This document shows positions 37,213 through 48,128 of a stretch of 64,000 nucleotides of DNA, piece after piece; within the stretch, counting starts at the first letter, position 1, and the number at the start of each line of letters is the position of its first letter. Origin of the DNA: Paramacrobiotus metropolitanus (Eukaryota > Tardigrada > Eutardigrada > Parachela > Macrobiotidae); contig NW_026570229.1 in NCBI RefSeq assembly GCF_019649055.1, positions 2,086,001-2,150,000 on the forward strand. The letters run 5' to 3'. The translations under genes were made by a program, and so were the position numbers. Below the pieces are notes generated by a model. That model ran no database searches and was not told where the DNA came from. It saw nothing but the letters and a program-made list of their open reading frames with translations.

Positions 37213-37798
37213 AAAGGTCAATACTGCCCTACAGCGATATACGAAAGGTCATCCTCAAATATATTAGAACTAAAGTCATAAAAATGTGGAATACAAATAT
37301 ATGAGAAATATAATTAAAAATTAAATAATTATATGCTTGGTTTTAACGCGTATTGCGCAAAGAAGCACTTCTCTGTTCAAACCCGGTCTTGGCGATTCAT
37401 GCGCACTGGATGTGTTCCTGTTGCACTTTGTTTGTTGACTTATTATTTAAATCTTGAACCGTGAACCGGTTGATCAGTTTTCCGCATTTTTAGTTGTACT
37501 TTGTACAAAAGGTCACCTTAATAATATTATTATTATTATGCATTGTATAATTTAATACACGTAAAAGTACAAAAATTACTTCCAATAAATCAAAAAAGAA
37601 TATATTTATTAATATTTTGACAGAAAAATTATTTTTATTAATAAATTTTTGAACCGATTTCCTACTTTCAGCCTTATATTGTGCGAAAGGTCACGTTTAT
37701 ATTATGCAACGCATTGGCGAAAAACTATTCAATTAAACATACGTGCATATTGCATAATGAAAAAGTGGGTATTCTTGGCGGTGACCTTTAGGGTCAAA
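37213..37798. promoter_or_regulatory. Cluster of nuclear-receptor-type half-sites (AAAGGTCA)
   Basis: AAAGGTCA occurs at 37213-37220, 37244-37251, 37508-37515 and 37686-37693. The reverse TGACCTTT is at 37782-37789, followed by GGTCAAA at 37792. Five octamers in under 600 bp is far above chance. Monomeric nuclear receptors of the NR5A/ERR/E75 type bind this extended half-site. Enhancer function is inference. Confidence 0.4.
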
Positions 37799-37942
37799 CC
37801 GACGAACGGACAGACTGTATTGAAAGTGTATTATTGGCGCACACATCACATGCGGGACGCAGCGGGCGGCGGTGTAAGTGGATGACGCAATAGGCGCGAG
37901 GACGCGGCCGGGTTTTTATTGAATATATGGGATTGTGTCGAT

Positions 37943-38060
37943 AAGGAGCTCATAAATAGGCAATGAGCTCCTTAAGTTCGCTGCTGCCGACCGTCTAGCG
38001 CAGTGCGCCGCGGGATTAGGTTGCGCCGCTAGAAATTGGAGAGGGATACCCAATCTCCAA
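37943..38060. other. Three consecutive inverted repeats (hairpins)
   Basis: Hairpin 1 pairs AAGGAGCTCAT (37943-37953) with ATGAGCTCCTT (37963-37973), perfect over 11 bp. Hairpin 2 pairs CTAGCG (37995-38000) with CGCTAG (38027-38032). Hairpin 3 (38036-38060) pairs TTGGAGAGGG with CCC-AA-TCTCCAA around an ATA loop. No coding frame covers them. They could form a structured RNA. Confidence 0.5.
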
Positions 38061-41000
38061 CCCGGGATTTTCTCTCTGCTGCTGATCGATGCCGGATGTC
38101 GTCACGACATATATTTTTTTTTAAAAATATACACCCGCGTCAAACGACGTGTTCGCTCTTTAACGGCACAGTTATAAAGAAGAGTAAAGTCTACAGATAA
38201 TTATTCATGTCGCAATTTTCTTGTCATATAAACGAACCTTTTAATGCCAAAAATTTCAGAAAAATTAATTTCCGAGAAAGATTTTTCAAATTAATTGTAA
38301 AAATAATAAACATTGGATTAAGCTTATAAGACGTTAAATTTTATTTACAATGCTAAAAAAATTATTCGGAATTTTTTTTGCAGAACTGATTCAACCGGAA
38401 AAACTTATACATATATATTTTAAATTATAAAAAATATAAAAATAAAATGTAAGTATTTATACAAGTCTTTATATTTATATAAAAATACTGTTACCTATTT
38501 TCGATATATTTATTATTTTAATAATTCTCAACTATTCTATATTTATTTACGTATTTTTTATTATTTTTAGCTATATGAAATTATTGTTGTTGTCACACTT
38601 AATTTAACCGAAAGCACCGAAACCGGCGAACGTTAAAAAACTATTGATTGCATTTATACCGGCACTTTATATATATACATACTGTAGCTGCTTTAAAAAC
38701 GGACGCTGATGAGAGTGGAGGGCGGTTATTTCTGCGCGGCAAGTGCGTTCTTTTGTGAAGCAGTCACAAGTGTAAGTGATGGATTATGGAGGGGCTTAGA
38801 AAGGGGGAGTAGAGAAAAACGGGAAGACCGGCGATCTTGTCCTTGTCTTAACGATACACAGCGTCATGCAGTATACTGGTTGATGTGTCAGTTTGTTTTT
38901 CCCATTAATGCGTCCGATCAAATCGAGAGCTGAGCCGGATAATCCGGCCGGAAAGTGTCTACAGTACAAATGTATATACTGGGTGGAAAAGGGGAAAAAA
39001 CGCTACGGATCCCTTCACATGTCGTCCCAGATTGAGAACGCTGGCAGTTCTGTGAGAAAATGCCGGTGGATGTGATTGGCGTGCCGAGTGCCGCGCGATG
39101 GAGCGCATTTCCGCTGGAGATTGTTAGTGATTCGGTAAAGATAGCTAATATATGCGTGATGAAGTGTGCTTTAAAAAGATTACTTAAATGCTTCATAATA
39201 ACCGCTACATTAAATTGCATTTGTCTGTCGGGAAAAACTGCGTTTAAATTTAAATAAACAGAATCGATCCTGTGTATAAGGCAGCCACCCTGGGCTGTGG
39301 CCGTCAGCAAGCAATCTGCAACGTGATTAAACGGTTTTCGTACAGTCATTATTACGGTTTCACCGAGCAATTTTTTAACGACCAAATATTTTAAAATATT
39401 CATTTCGATGAACTACGTATTTAAACAAAAATTTAAATTTGAAAACCATTGAAAAAGTTGTTTTAAAATATTGCGTTAATTTTCGAATTCCTGAAAATGA
39501 TATATTTCGATACAATACCAAAAAGTGCAAAAATTAATTTAAAAATTTTAAAAAATAGAAAAATAATGGTTTTAAATATTGTTTTAATGTTCAAAAATTG
39601 TGAAAATGATTGGTTTTGCGTTGTAACGTGTATTCGATTTTTCAAGTCATCCGATTTATTATAAATCTTTAAAGGCTTATGTAGTTTCAACTATAAGACT
39701 GGTTAAAATTTCTTTAATTCTTAACATTCTGTAACAAATTTGGCTGCAATGGATGTGTTAAAAAACTCACTAGCGCTGCATGAAATGTCATTAATCAAAT
39801 TGGTTAAATTTTATCCGGCAGCGTGTGTTTATTAAAACGATTGATCGTAGCATTTTAATGAGTTGATCGTTCCTCCACACCGCGCAATTGTTTTCGGTAG
39901 CGCGCATCCGGCGTCACCACCGTCATCCAATATAACGCCCGGCAGCGCGACGTGTTTCCGGTTAGCTTGCTCTCCCTTTTTTCGGTAACAGCGTTGGTTA
40001 ATCAACTTTATCATGGTTGCGTATACAAATGTACAGTGTACAGCGAGGACGCTGTGGCGTCGCGGGAAGCTTGTAGCGTAATAAAACACGGCTTAACAAC
40101 ACATTGGTTGTTTGTTTAACAGTAATAAAAATCCAGCCGGACATGTTGATCAACGCCGACGCACACCAACACACTGCGCACCAATCGTTACACGGCACTA
40201 ATATGTGAACACAAATATGGCGCGTTTATTTATTATTGCGGGGAGTTTTTTTACAACGGATTTTCTGTGAAACAGCTGTCACGTGGTATGCCGGTTGTTT
40301 CTTTAATACAACCGGATTCCAATGAGATTGATTTATTTTATAATTTTTTTCATGTTTTAAGTATGTGTTTTCATATATTCTTAATAATTTTTTTATAGTT
40401 TTGTATGTACGTATGTATACGTTTATGTGTGTGCGTACAAAATATGCTTTATATTGTGTATTTTTAGATGTATATGTCTAATATGTTTTATTTCATTTTT
40501 TTATCGTAGAAAGTATTCATCGTCAGTACAAGCGTTACGAACGTACTTCGTCAAACATTCGTCTAACGAGCTCTTTCTTGTTAATTTTTCGATATTTTAA
40601 TTATTATGGTAGATGATTATATTGTTCGTGTTTTTTCGAAATTTTGAAAAACTTTTTTATACGAATATTAACGGAATATTTTTTTCAGTTTTAACGCGGA
40701 AAACTGCAAAAGCAAATATTTGCGTGCAAGTATTCTGTTATACGATACGCTGTCACTTTTTGAGTTTTAAAAACTGATCTAATTGTAAGCCGCGAAAATA
40801 TCGGAGCAGAAATGTGTAGGTAAAAGCTGCACCTGTATAAAGCAGAAGTTCGAGATAGGCCAAACCGTTTCTGATAAGGACAGCGTTTTTCTGCAAGCTG
40901 TAAATGCGGCAGTGTACCGAGTGCCGGCAGATTATGGATAGATGACAGTGTCAATACGGATTACTGATAAGATGCCGCCAACGTACCAGATAATTTACGG

Positions 41001-42620
41001 TTTAGAATATTATGTGCTAAACGTAATGTACATTGTACACCTACGTGTAAAATGTTCAACCGGAAGCGATATGGTAAAATTTTACCAACATACAAAGTGC
41101 TATATCAGCTGTTTACGGTTTTATTAAGCAACAGTCAACAAGTTGACTACATATAAAACTTATGTAATTTCGGAAAATTATGATTGTAATTTTCTATACG
41201 TTTCTATACGTCACAATTTATATACGGACATTTTTTTAATAATATTGCAGTAATATTAATTGTTAGATCCGTATATACAGATTATTCGTTATTATAAATT
41301 ATTTACGGTCATTTTGTTATTTACCTTTTTACGTTAGGAACGCTTATATGACTGATAAGGTTTTATGAAATCTTTTGTTTGTGATTGGTTTTCTGGTAAA
41401 TCTGGGTTACCTGCGCAATGAACTGCAGGCGAGTCATCCAGTTATCGATGTACTTGTGCAGATATATAAATAACCGTGTCAATAATGGCATCTACAGTGG
41501 GCGCATTAAATATGATTTATTAATGGAGTAATCTGCTGGCAAGCTGATGACCTTAGTGATACTGTAAGTCTTATTTGCGCCTACTAATCATGGTTAAAAC
41601 TGCAACTGCATTCGCAGATCTGGTTATTGTACGGCGTTTCTCGGGGCGGTCGCCTTAGCGCTTGCCGAGTGTAGCTGTTACTCGCTGCGGATATTGCGAT
41701 GGCCTGTATAAAAATTGTATAAATACAAAAAAATAGGCGCATGTACGTTTATGAAAAATATTTTGTTAAATTAAGTATTTTAATTAATTTAGTTAACCTT
41801 CATTCAATTATTTTAATGTACAGAAAAAATAAGGCGGCTTTGTGTATGACGCTGCGCTCTTTTTATCAAAATTACATAAACGTACAACATAAGAAAATGT
41901 GTACGTACAAAAAATATGTACTGATTTAAATATTTTATATCCATTCATGATAAATATATTTAGATTGAAATTCATTCATATTAATTTAAAGATTTTAATG
42001 TACAGGAAAAAATACTGACATTTTGTGTACAGTTCGCTGCTGCTTTTGGGCAACTGTTTGGATCAAAATCCACAGATGCAGTATTGAATTTGGGCACATA
42101 TCACATGCTGCGCGATCGGTCAAGAGTATATATAGCGTGCTGGATGTGATAATCCGGCGGGTGCAACGAGTGCCTCGCGTGCTGCTGCATGCCTATTAGC
42201 GACCATCACCGGTTTTGCTTTTATTGATCATTTTCCAATGAAAATGCACTGTAAACCGCCCGGCACGCGTTAATTACACCTTGCTGAGTGTACGTATTGC
42301 GTCCCTCCATTTTACTACCTTTAGCTACTGGCGATGACCTTTTTTCTTTGCTTGAAGAAACGATCCTTCTTGCATATATACAAATCCACGCCAAAAATTA
42401 AAAAAAAAAAACAGCATAAGAGAAATTTTTTGGAAATTTCCGTAAATTTTATTAACAAAATTAATTATTGGTGAATTTATAAAAATGTAATTAAATATCG
42501 GAATTTTCTGGAAACAGCTCTAGCGGAAATGCCGGTTAGCAATTAATCCGCTTATTCCGTACGTAGAATCGTATAATCTGTTTACATAGAAGACACATCT
42601 ATTAAGTAATAACCACCGCG
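38061..42620. other. AT-rich region without supported genes (middle part)
   Basis: No recognisable coding sequence, RNA gene or transposon. Contains runs of TATATA and short frames of random character on both strands. Confidence 0.4.
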
Positions 42621-42657
42621 AATGAATGAATAAATGAATGAACGAATGAATGAATGG
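42621..42657. repeat. (GAAT)n microsatellite
   Basis: About nine imperfect GAAT units (GAATGAATGAATAAATGAAT and onward). Confidence 0.85.
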
Positions 42658-43953
42658 AAGTCATGATGAGCGGCACCTGGCGGTGCCCTGCTCCCTCTAC
42701 CGCATCCGGAAGTGCCAGTGGCCGGGGAGAGGCGGACACATGGCCGGCATGTCTCGTGCGCCCCGGCATAGAATACGCTGCTCATCACTCGGCCAAAGAT
42801 TACCGCACTATATATTAATAACCGGCGCTGCCATATACATGTGCATACACAGCGCCCCGATTTCCATATTTCCTATTCCTTATCAACAGAGCAACCGACA
42901 GAGAGAGCGAGAGAGGAGAGATATGTAGCAGCAGTTAGATTGGTCCACATATATACGTACAAGCTCGTCCCGTAATTTATAACGCATTAGTACAGCGACA
43001 AATACAAATTCAACGGGTCGGGTTACGTTAAACTCCATACTACGGCGCGCCACGCCACACTATTTACGCTCTACATGGCCGATTCATGCGCAATAGCCAT
43101 TTAAATTATATACCGTTAATATAAATTAAAATATATATCGTGTACATATAATATTATAATACATGTGCATATAATACATGTGCATACGAGCGTATAAAGT
43201 GTAATATATATTATAATTTACATACCTTGTACATATATATGCGGACCAATCTAAAAAAGTAACTTTTTTTCCTTTATAATTACACTAAAAATTGAGAGAA
43301 GTATTTGTCATTGTGGTAGACGTAGTGTAGTGGCAATCGTTCAAAGCGCTAAATGCGCTAAACTTAGCGCAAAATGCTTGCTAACTGTACCTCTACGTTA
43401 GAAATTACGGGACAAGCTTGTACACGCATATGTAGTGCATATATACAGTGCGATATATGCAGTGCGTAATCGCCCAGCTGAAAGGATGCATATGCCGGTT
43501 ATCGGCGTCTCTAAACACAGCGCGCTGCAACTGCTTCCGCTGCTGCAACACAGTGTACAAGCACAAACAACCGCCCCGGCCCGCTGCCGAACCGAACGAC
43601 GTCGCCAGCACCCATCGATCGATAGAGGAAAAGTTGCGCGTTTATTGCTGTGCTGGCGTTCTTTTCTTTTTCGCCTCTGTAGCAGCTAATCTGCCTGTGT
43701 GTGTTGTGTATACTCTATACGCGGGGTTTCTGCTCAAGTCCTGATTTCGCCTGGCACGATTTATATATACGGACTGCTATTTAGGAAATCAGTTCCGCGC
43801 TCCCACACATTTTGACACCAATATTCTTGGCTTAGACTGGGTTGTGCTCATTAGAATATTTTCAAATTAAGTGCTGGGGATAGTACCTCATATATACGCT
43901 AAAAAGCGGTTGGAGGGCATTTTTGGTGGGATATTCAAAAACGGTAAGCGAAT

Positions 43954-44410
43954 ATTTTTCTTAGATTTCTTGGGTTACATACGTAGAATTCCCGTTAATT
44001 AATAGCACTTAACGGGAAACAGGAAAATTCGCCACCGGAAGTACGGTAGCTGTCTTTTTCAATAAAACCATAAAGCGTCTGGATTTCTTAGGTTTCTTAG
44101 ATTTCTTAGAATTACCCGCAAATGCGTTATTTCAAAGAAAGCATAACGCTCGATTATTGAGAATAACTTCGAAAATTTTGCACCGGAAATGCGGTAACCA
44201 ATTTTCAGGAAATTCGAATGGGCGTCCTGATTTCTTAGGTTTCTTAGGTTTCTTAGAAATTCAGCGAATGCATTACAGGTAAAAATAAACCAGGGATTAA
44301 TGAAAAAAAATAGAGAAAATTCGTTGCCGAAAATATGATACCTGTTCCGGGATGAATTTTATTCGTGGCGCTTTAATTTCCTAGATTTCTTAGGCTTCTT
44401 AGATTTTCCC
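43954..44410. repeat. Tandem array of splice-acceptor-like TTTCTTAG blocks (four units, about 130-147 bp)
   Basis: Runs such as TTTCTTAGGTTTCTTAG and ATTTCTTAG begin near 43954, 44084, 44231 and 44377. They are separated by related spacers that share CACCGGAA and GCGGTA-type motifs. Each block looks like a polypyrimidine tract plus YAG, often directly followed by GT. Confidence 0.7.
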
Positions 44411-46879
44411 TGTCCCGGTTGATTTCCGGTAGAGAAAACTTCCGTCGAAGGAGTTTTCCCTTATCAGCTGTATGTCGCATATAACACATTTCCCATCCGA
44501 CGGCTTTCGCGTTTTCATGGCGTGATAAAAACCATTTGTGTGGCTCGTCAAGTGGACTCTGCAGTTTGTACCACGCTATTACGTCTGATCCACCGCTGTA
44601 TATATTACAGCGGCGTTAAATGATTTTTGCGGTAGATGCGGTTATGAGAAACAACAGGCCGCTAAATGATGTCACACATGTGACAGGTTATTAAAAAAAA
44701 CAACGGTACAAGGTGCTTCTCAAGTGGAACATGTGTAACTATGTTCATCGTGTTCACCTGATGAGCAAATAACCGGCTCCTTCAATGTCGCGGTGGACAA
44801 CAGCGATCTGCTTACTTAAGACGCTGCCGGTTAAATAGACACGGTAGCCGTCCGTCATGATAGCCCCGCACTTAAACCGGCATCGTATATATACGTTTTC
44901 GGAAACGATTAGACGGGGTTAAAAAAAGCAGGGAATACGCGGGTGGCGATCGATAGTGATGGCTGGGGAAAAACGGGATTTAACATCTTTTCGATGAACA
45001 TCTTATATTGCTTCTCGTGACCGTCTGCCAATAGTGATCGATTAAAATACATATGAGACTTTTATAAGAAAAATGATTTAAGCTATCGCTTTAAATATTT
45101 ACCTGAAAAAAATAATTTTTTTATTTTTCTTTAAATTAACAAAACGCTACTTTAACAACTGAAAAATGTTTTATTTGTTTCTGAAATTCATTTCACGTAA
45201 AAATGCACTTAAAGTAGGAAGCATATAGCGATTTGAATACCTAAGAACGAAATAGAGGTTTTGTTGCTCTGAAATTTTTAAAAATGCTGATTTTGTTACA
45301 CTCACAACCGGTCAATTTTATTCTTCATTTTTGTTATTTACTGCATATAAAAATTTATTTTTCTGTAAGTCTTCTACAGTTTTTATATATTAAAGCAGTG
45401 TCACAGGGATGTAATGTTTTTTCGAAATTTTGCTGAAGAATAGATGCATTTAGGTAAATTGCTATCGATTATTTTTAGCGCCCTGCTCCGCGTGATCAAG
45501 TGATAAATGCACTTTACGCGTAATTATTGTTTTTCTTGGGCCTTGCGTAATCCGCGTCACCTTACAATTATCCGGCGCGCGCTGTGGCCGCGGTGCGGAA
45601 ACATGTGGCCGGGAGCGAGTTTTGCGCGCTGTCTTTACACGGTTAATCCGATATCGCATTTCTCTTAATTCTCTCTCGGCCGCAGCGATGCATGCATCCA
45701 TGTAACCGCCACTGACTGTGCGCGCGCAAATGACGCGGCTTTGTTATGCTGAGTAGTTGTGCTGGGATAATTTTGCAGTCAGGTGTGAAACGACCTAGCA
45801 GGTGGTTTGTCAGTCAAAAGAATACCGTCTTCCGCTGATTAACTTTTCATGCATCGTAATCACTTGATAATCGGCCGTTTAACTGTGAAAATCGGAAAAA
45901 CAATTTCCGGTAATTTTGTAAAAAAGTCGCCGTTGTGATTAATGCATTCTATTACCGCTTCGTAAGGTTTAATAAATTACATGAATTTAACAAGAATTAA
46001 AATCATCATTAATGGAGAAATAAAATATTAATTCCGCAGAAGTTTTAATTTTTGCATGATCTACTTAATTTTTGTAGAATTAAATTCGCAGTTATTTTCG
46101 ATGTTTTTTCGGAAGTCTTCAGCTGTGCCGAAAATTCGATATTATTCATAAATCAAAAGATGCGTTCATTTGGCAATTTAAAATCACCATTAAGGAAAAA
46201 AATGAAAATAAGAATTCAGTAGGATTTTTAATTTTTATGGAATAAAACTAATTTTTATGGAATTAAATGGATCGATTATTTTTAATATATTGCGGATGTC
46301 GTTAGCTGTGCCGAAAATGCGATATTAATCATGGAATGGAAAGATGTGCTCGTTGGGCAATTTTCGGTGGTGCCCGCAGATCTCGTTTGTGGTTTGAGCG
46401 ATGGGTCATTTGCCGGTCATCCGGGCCCATCCATAAAAGAAGATTAATTTCCTTTTAACCGCTTCCTCAGCGCCCTGTTCTTAGCACACACAGACTGACC
46501 AGAAGCTGCGAAGCGTCCTCCCGTGCAGATATATCTATATGTAATTTCCCGACAGACATGAAAAACATGTTTTGCCGGCATGTTGGCATGCCGGACATGT
46601 ATCGCGATGGCCGGTCTAATCCGGGACTGAACAGCCAAATTAAGATAGTTGGTCCATGTTCCGGCTGACGAACGGGACACGAGCTAATCTCGTGTGAATT
46701 ATGGATGACAAGCAATTAAAAATAGGAAACAAATTAACAATATTATAAATAATTCAGGGAAACGCCCACAGAAACATTAAAATATATAAAAGGATTATCT
46801 GGAATTAGAAATTAATAATTGTCATTATTGAAAAAAAAAACATTTAAATGCACAATGTTAAAACTCCTTATTTTTATAT
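44411..46879. other. AT-rich region without supported genes (right part)
   Basis: A minus-strand 79-codon frame at 45462-45701 begins with a helix-like stretch (AAERELREMRYRINRVK), but no family or context supports it. Nothing else stands out before the LTR element. Confidence 0.35.
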
Positions 46880-46998
46880 TGTCACGTCTTTTACTTCCCT
46901 CATGTACTTACTGATTCTGTATATGACAACATCATATCATCGGGTAATATAAAGTCATAAGTACAACATATCGTTGCTATGCTACAGACACACTGACA
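46880..46998 (-). repeat. 3' LTR of the Ty3-type element
   Basis: 119 bp, identical by eye to the copy at 51270-51388. Ends in inverted TGTCA/TGACA. Short for an LTR. Confidence 0.95.
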
Positions 46999-47008
46999 CC
47001 TTCCCCAA
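46999..47008 (-). other. Polypurine tract of the Ty3-type element
   Basis: On the minus strand TTGGGGAAGG directly abuts the 3' LTR, the expected place for plus-strand priming. Confidence 0.7.
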
Positions 47009-47051
47009 GTGGGGAACCCACTTCACAAACACAAACAAAAACTGAAAGAAC

Positions 47052-48128
47052 TCATTGCTCATGTATTAACAGCTTAGGAGCTATTCCAGCGTTCGCCCTA
47101 GCTGTACGACGTGGTTCCACCGGTTCCGGTTTGGTCTTCTTGGGCTTCGTAGCCTGTGGCTTATTCACTGTGGCAGGCTTGGTTTCTACGGGCTGCGGTT
47201 GGGAAACCTTCACCGCATCGGGTTGAGCTTTCGGCTGATCAGGTTCCGTTTTTACAGTCTCTGCATCGTTTGCAGTAGACGCTGGCAAGGCTTCACTGGT
47301 CACTTCCGGAAGGTCATTGTCAATGGTAGGCGGTGGTGCTTCCGCGTTGGCTGATGGTGGAATTTCCGCTTCTACCATTTCGTGCATTTCCAGCCAACTT
47401 CGTGGCCGCATCTGATTGGCATGTCGGCGCCATATCAGATCGCCAACCTTCACGTCCCACACCTTCGTACCATAACGTCTGACTAACTTTCCGCTTATCC
47501 AATCAACTGTGCGGTTCAACCGGTAGTCGCGCACCAGCACCAGCTGACCACTGTGGAACTCCTTCGGTTTCGTCCGCTTATCGAAATTCTTCTGGTATCG
47601 CTCGCGGTTGCGCTCTGTCGTGGTTGCCATGACGGGAATCAAAAGGTCCAACGTCGATCGGAGCTTCCGTCCGATAAACAATTCGGCCGGCGACTGCCCG
47701 GTCGTTGCATGTGGCGCGCTTCGATAACGCCACAGGAACTGGCGTAACGCATCCGGCAGTGCATGACCGTCGGCCATCAACTTCGCAAGTCCGTCTTTAA
47801 CGGTTTGCACATACCGCTCGGCCTGGCCGTTTGACTGCGGGTGACCTGGAGGCGTCCGGGTGTGCCGTATGCCATACTTGCTGCAGAACTCCGTAAACTG
47901 CTGCGAAGTGAATGGTGTGCCGTTGTCCGACACAACTTCATTGCACACACCGTATCGGCTGAACATCGTGAGCAGCGCCTCCATCACTCCTTCCGTCGTT
48001 GCGTGCTTCATTTGCACCACTTCCGGCCATTTGGACATTGCGTCCACAACCACAAGCAACATCGTGCCCCGATATGGACCGGCAAAGTCCATGTGGACAC
48101 GCTTCCAGGAGCATCGGGCACCGGCCAC
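47052..48128 (-). CDS. Integrase core and C-terminal region of the Ty3-type element
   Basis: 358-codon frame holding the catalytic triad D14, D68 and E104 (motifs HMDFAGPY, VVSDNGTPF, NGQAERY) with DD35E spacing. A C-terminal part with the HANQMRPRSW block and a Pro/Thr/Lys-rich tail follows. It overlaps the pol frame by about 120 nt but lies in another frame. Homology to the integrase core changes frame near 48.11 kb, so the enzyme is interrupted relative to pol. Confidence 0.9.
   Translation of the reverse strand: MAGARCSWKRVHMDFAGPYRGTMLLVVVDAMSKWPEVVQMKHATTEGVMEALLTMFSRYGVCNEVVSDNGTPFTSQQFTEFCSKYGIRHTRTPPGHPQSNGQAERYVQTVKDGLAKLMADGHALPDALRQFLWRYRSAPHATTGQSPAELFIGRKLRSTLDLLIPVMATTTERNRERYQKNFDKRTKPKEFHSGQLVLVRDYRLNRTVDWISGKLVRRYGTKVWDVKVGDLIWRRHANQMRPRSWLEMHEMVEAEIPPSANAEAPPPTIDNDLPEVTSEALPASTANDAETVKTEPDQPKAQPDAVKVSQPQPVETKPATVNKPQATKPKKTKPEPVEPRRTARANAGIAPKLLIHEQ

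Noticed and set aside
45462-45701. 79-codon minus-strand frame with helix-like start
   Set aside because: No homology or regulatory context; isolated frame in a gene-poor region.
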